8,804 bases of DNA from JBBDWZ01 sp050732575 (GTDB lineage: Bacteria > Gemmatimonadota > Gemmatimonadetes > Longimicrobiales > RSA9). The stretch is taken from contig JBOHRF010000213.1 in NCBI GenBank assembly GCA_050732575.1, positions 1 to 8,804 on the forward strand, given 5' to 3'. Both the position numbers and the translations under genes were made by a program. The notes under the pieces were generated by a model. That model had not been told where the DNA came from. It searched no databases and was given only the letters and a program-made list of their open reading frames with translations. The first letter of the stretch is position 1. Each line of letters starts with the position of its first letter. Of the stretch, positions 6,815-8,804 are shown in pieces.

Positions 6815-7904
6815 ACGGGTCGAGCAGCGCGGTGCGGCGCCGTTCTTCTCCATCTGCGTTCCGCAATACAATCGGACATCGTTCCTGATCGAAGCCTGCC
6901 GGTCGTTGGCCGCTCAATCCTTCCGTGATTTCGAGTTGTGCATTTCCGACGATCGCTCAACGGATGGCCGGGAGGCGGAGCTGCTCGACCATTTGCGCGG
7001 CAGTGGCCTTTCCTTCGTGTGGGAGCAGCGCGAGCGCAATTTGCGTTATGACGGCAATCTGCGGGCAGCCATAACGCTGGCTCGTGGACGGTACTGCTTC
7101 CTGCTGGGCAATGATGACGCGCTGGCCGGGCCCGCGGTCTTGCAGCAGCTGGTGCCGGTGCTATTGCACCGGCTGCCGGTAGTGGCCCTGTGCAACTATG
7201 TGGATTATGCCAGCGGCGCAGAATTCCGACGCGTATCCGATGGTCCGCTGGGCCATGGGCCAGAGGCCGCGGTGCGGCTATTCCGCCACTTCAGCTTTGT
7301 GAGCGGCGTGATACTGCGCACGGAGGAAGCACAGGCCTGCGCAACCACGGACTGGGATGGCAGCGAGATGTACCAGATGTATCTGGCCAGCCGTGCGCTT
7401 GCGGCCGGCGGTGTTGCGCATGGATTTGCGTTGAGTGCCGTGCGCAAAGACATCGTGGTCGTGGGTGAGGCCGTAGACAGCTACGCACGTCGGGCGCGGC
7501 TCGATCCATGTCCGATTGAACAACGGCGGCTCAACCTGGTGTGGATTCCGCGCTTGATGGGGGCTGCGCTGGCGCCGTACGTACCGGTGCGCGCGCGCTC
7601 GCGCTTGAATCGGCGCGTGTTTCTGCAGCTGATCGGCTACACCTACCCGTTTTGGCTGTTCGAGTACCGGCGCATCCAATCGTGGCGTTATGCGGTGGGC
7701 ATTGCGCTGGGTATGCGGCCGCGCAACCTGAATGCAGGGCAGTTGCTTTCGCGTCTCGATCGTTGGCGCGTTATTGCGCTGTACGCGCTGGTTACCGCGG
7801 GTGGGCTATTGATTCCGCGCGGCTGGTTCGAGCGTGCGCGCGGTCGTTTGTTTGCCCTGGCCAAATCGACGGAACGTCAGTCCCGAGAGGCAATCGCCTC
7901 ATGA
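6807..7904 (+). CDS. Glycosyltransferase family 2, abequosyltransferase/RfbV-like subgroup
   Basis: A 365-residue protein. The GT-A domain starts with FFSICVPQYNR (13-23), then ISDDRSTD (46-53) for nucleotide binding, NLRYDGNLRAAI (78-89), and FLLGNDDAL (98-106), in which the metal-binding D-x-D region reads N102-D103-D104. This combination is typical of GT2 enzymes that include the Salmonella abequosyltransferase RfbV and other transferases of branching deoxysugars, which makes a side-branch role plausible but unproved. E187 in GSEMYQMYL may be the catalytic base. The C-terminal third is rich in Arg and aromatics (YTYPFWLFEYRR) and has a hydrophobic run at about 322-337 (VIALYALVTAGGLLIP) flanked by Arg, which could anchor the enzyme at the membrane surface. 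The ATG start overlaps the previous gene by 8 bases, the longest overlap in the window. No good ribosome site precedes it, so reinitiation is likely. Confidence 0.88.
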   Translation: MAERVEQRGAAPFFSICVPQYNRTSFLIEACRSLAAQSFRDFELCISDDRSTDGREAELLDHLRGSGLSFVWEQRERNLRYDGNLRAAITLARGRYCFLLGNDDALAGPAVLQQLVPVLLHRLPVVALCNYVDYASGAEFRRVSDGPLGHGPEAAVRLFRHFSFVSGVILRTEEAQACATTDWDGSEMYQMYLASRALAAGGVAHGFALSAVRKDIVVVGEAVDSYARRARLDPCPIEQRRLNLVWIPRLMGAALAPYVPVRARSRLNRRVFLQLIGYTYPFWLFEYRRIQSWRYAVGIALGMRPRNLNAGQLLSRLDRWRVIALYALVTAGGLLIPRGWFERARGRLFALAKSTERQSREAIAS

Positions 7905-8804
7905 GGCTGTTGCTGATCGGCAACGAAGGTGGCACCAACATAGGGCCCAGCTTGCGCCACGCGGCCGAATGGCTCGGCCACGAAGTACGCTACCATGACA
8001 TGGCCGATGCGTTTGCGGGTCCGCGGTGGCTGCGCCGCGCGAGCTGGCATCTGCTGGGCCGCCGGCCGCCCAGGCTGCGTGAATTCAGCCGCGCCGTGGC
8101 CCATACGGCGCGTGCTTTTCAGCCGCATGTCCTGCTGGCCACAGGTACAGCGCCGCTGACGCGCGCGGCACTGCAACAAATCCGGTCGCTGGGCACGAGC
8201 ACCATGAACTACCTGACGGACGATCCCTGGAATCCAGCGTTCCGTGGTACCTGGCTGCTCGATGCCATGAGCGCGTATGACCAGGTGTTCTCGCCGCGCC
8301 GCAGCAACCTGGGTGACCTCGAGAAGCTGCGGGGCGGCGCCACGCACTACCTGCCGTTTGGCTACGATCCCGATCTGTTCTATCCCGCGCCCACGACCAA
8401 CGTGACCTACGACATCATTTTCGCGGCGGCCGCAGATCGCGATCGAATTCCGTTCCTGCACGCCTTGATTCAGCGGGGTCTGCGCGTCGGGCTGTTTGGT
8501 GTGTACTGGGACCGATTCCCGGAAACGCGCGGCTGCGCGGGAGATTGGCTGGAGCCGGCCCGGCTGCGGACGGCGGTGGCCGCCGCGCGCCTGGCGCTCT
8601 GCCTGGTGCGGCGCGCCAATCGGGATGGTCACGTCATGCGCACGTACGAGTTGGCGGCCATGCGCGCCTGCATTGTAGCCGAGGATACGAGCGAGCAACG
8701 CGCCATATTGGGTGATACCGCGCGCTATTTCAAAGATCCGGATGAATTAGTGAAGGAAGTCGAGAATCTGCTCGCCCAGTCCGAACGGTGCCGTGCTCTG
8801 GCGC
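7901..8804 (+). CDS. CgeB-like glycosyltransferase, 3' truncated by window
   Basis: An ATG at 7901 (ATGA overlap with the previous gene; a moderate GAGAGG 10 bases upstream at 7885-7890) opens a frame with no stop through base 8804: 301 visible residues, C-terminus outside the window. The protein matches the family named after Bacillus CgeB, a GT-B glycosyltransferase. Visible landmarks are: MRLLLIGNEGGTNIGPSL at the N-terminus; NYLTDDPWNP (103-112); a YDQVFSPRRSN segment (126-136); LPFGYDPDLF (151-160); YDIIFAAAADRDR (170-182); and the donor-site stretch LCLVRRANRDGHVMRTYE (233-250) followed by ACIVAEDT. The D/R/E residues expected near the donor phosphate are present. A small departure is FAAAADRDR, where relatives usually have Gly after Phe-Val. 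CgeB itself works in spore-surface glycosylation; Gram-negative relatives occur in polysaccharide clusters, so assembly of the same glycan is the likely role here. Substrate unknown. Confidence 0.85.
   Translation, partial: MRLLLIGNEGGTNIGPSLRHAAEWLGHEVRYHDMADAFAGPRWLRRASWHLLGRRPPRLREFSRAVAHTARAFQPHVLLATGTAPLTRAALQQIRSLGTSTMNYLTDDPWNPAFRGTWLLDAMSAYDQVFSPRRSNLGDLEKLRGGATHYLPFGYDPDLFYPAPTTNVTYDIIFAAAADRDRIPFLHALIQRGLRVGLFGVYWDRFPETRGCAGDWLEPARLRTAVAAARLALCLVRRANRDGHVMRTYELAAMRACIVAEDTSEQRAILGDTARYFKDPDELVKEVENLLAQSERCRALA

Larger units (their letters stand above)
1..8804 (+). other. Gap-free co-directional glycan biosynthesis operon segment
   Basis: Nine genes on one strand with all eight junctions overlapping: ATGA at 517, GTGA at 1653, 2699 and 3406, TGATG at 4380, ATGA at 5684, an 8-base overlap at 6807, and ATGA at 7901. 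There is no intergenic base, so no room for a terminator, and no convincing promoter was seen. Co-transcription from a promoter upstream of the window and translational coupling are inferred. Contents are six glycosyltransferases (three GT2, two GT4-type, one CgeB-like) around a three-gene sugar-nucleotide module. The operon continues beyond both ends. Confidence 0.85.

Noticed and set aside
7877..8698. Minus-strand open frame of 273 codons opposite the CgeB-like gene
   Set aside because: No recognisable domain and low-complexity Arg/Gln/Ala composition; the + strand frame has clear family motifs along the same stretch.

Overview
The window is an 8.8 kb internal slice of a bacterial surface-polysaccharide (or glycoprotein-glycan) biosynthesis cluster. 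All nine recognised genes lie on the + strand, and the first and last are cut by the window edges. Base composition is clearly GC-rich, and third codon positions favour G/C but still use A/T codons, including some TTA. This suggests a GC-rich bacterium, perhaps a proteobacterium or a similar lineage, but nothing here identifies the taxon. I see no RNA genes, mobile elements, CRISPR arrays, promoters or terminators.

Layout: (1) 2-520, C-terminal part of a family 2 glycosyltransferase (GT2); (2) 517-1656, PLP-dependent DegT/DnrJ/EryC1/StrS sugar aminotransferase; (3) 1653-2702, extended-SDR nucleotide-sugar epimerase/reductase; (4) 2699-3409, PglD/NeuD/VioB-type hexapeptide acyltransferase; (5) 3406-4380, GT2; (6) 4380-5687, GT4 with a four-cysteine insertion; (7) 5684-6814, second GT4-like enzyme; (8) 6807-7904, second complete GT2; (9) 7901-8804 and beyond, CgeB-like glycosyltransferase, still open at the window end. 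Every one of the eight gene junctions overlaps by 1, 4 or 8 bases, so there is no non-coding DNA in the window. This is strong evidence for one polycistronic, translationally coupled unit.

How the genes fit together (inference): genes 2-4 form a sugar-nucleotide module. The aminotransferase would aminate a 4-keto-6-deoxy NDP-hexose, the acyltransferase would N-acylate the amine, and the SDR would change stereochemistry or reduce a keto group. The closest pathway logic I recognise is VioA/VioB (dTDP-4-acetamido-4,6-dideoxyglucose) or PglE/PglD (UDP-diacetamido-bacillosamine precursor). The nucleotidyltransferase and 4,6-dehydratase that must feed the module are not in the window. The six glycosyltransferases would then assemble a glycan of several residues, probably on a lipid carrier. 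No initiating transferase, flippase, polymerase or ABC exporter is visible, so the type of glycan (O-antigen, capsule, exopolysaccharide or protein glycan) cannot be decided.

I do not see a wholly new kind of system. The points worth a second look are the complete lack of intergenic DNA, the unresolved role of the SDR inside the aminosugar trio, the cysteine insertion in the first GT4, and the CgeB-like enzyme at the end.
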